From assembly GCF_003751085.1 (NCBI RefSeq), contig NZ_RJJY01000001.1, forward strand, positions 806,001 through 870,000: a DNA stretch of 64,000 bases, read 5' to 3'. The stretch is from Micromonospora sp. Llam0 (lineage in GTDB: Bacteria; Actinomycetota; Actinomycetes; Mycobacteriales; Micromonosporaceae). Position 1 is the first letter of the stretch, and every line of letters begins with the position of its first letter. The notes beneath the pieces were generated by a model. It was not told the origin of the DNA and made no database searches. It saw nothing but the letters and a program-made list of their open reading frames with translations. The position numbers were made by a program, and so were the translations under genes. Positions 63,931-64,000 of the stretch are shown one piece after another.

Positions 63931-64000
63931 CCCGGCCTCCTCTCAGCGGGCGGCCACCGGTCACCGGTGTCACGTCAGAGCCGCCGCTCCCGGGTGATTA

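Overview
The window is a contiguous piece of a high-GC actinomycete chromosome. GC-rich third positions, many GTG starts, 4-bp ATGA/GTGA gene overlaps, leaderless promoters, the heme gene order and the gene content point to Micromonosporaceae (a Micromonospora-like organism). That placement is inference from gene content, not from a database match. I see no rRNA, tRNA, IS element, prophage or CRISPR array.

Left part (1-13 kb): a beta-oxidation pair (multifunctional fadB, cut by the window edge, and thiolase fadA), galE, ribonuclease D, a membrane-anchored HtrA-like protease, a DUF3000 protein, then hemE-cgoX-chdC, which belong to the coproporphyrin-dependent heme route of Gram-positive bacteria. 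A small membrane protein, an ElaA-type acetyltransferase, a metallothionein-like protein and MsrB follow.

13-31 kb is rich in DNA-repair genes: a stand-alone LigD-type polymerase/primase, a LigC-type ATP-dependent ligase inside a translationally coupled methyltransferase-ligase-lipoprotein hydrolase operon, an AlkA-like glycosylase, and, most striking, herA-sbcD(mre11)-sbcC(rad50)-nurA in one operon. That four-gene set is the DNA-end-resection module known from archaea. Between them lie a secreted-protein locus and an ECF sigma/anti-sigma pair resembling SigL/RslA, with a recognisable autoregulatory promoter.

31-44 kb is a cellulose/cellobiose unit: cebE-cebF-cebG-beta-glucosidase, a LacI regulator, and a secreted GH9-CBM3-CBM2 cellulase. 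CelR/CebR-type 14-bp operators lie upstream of both cebE and the cellulase. Between them sit two ACT-domain proteins, one fused to a GNAT acetyltransferase.

44-57 kb: an LtrA-family membrane protein with a possible 19-codon leader ORF, a secreted lysozyme and subtilisin, a large nSTAND-WD40 protein, the biotin genes bioB-bsaP diverging from bioF-bioD, and a methyltransferase-P450 pair. 57-64 kb: a membrane-anchored secreted protein, then an L-rhamnose operon (rhaI, aldolase/dehydrogenase fusion, rhaB) with a strong promoter and LacI-type operator, and its LacI regulator.
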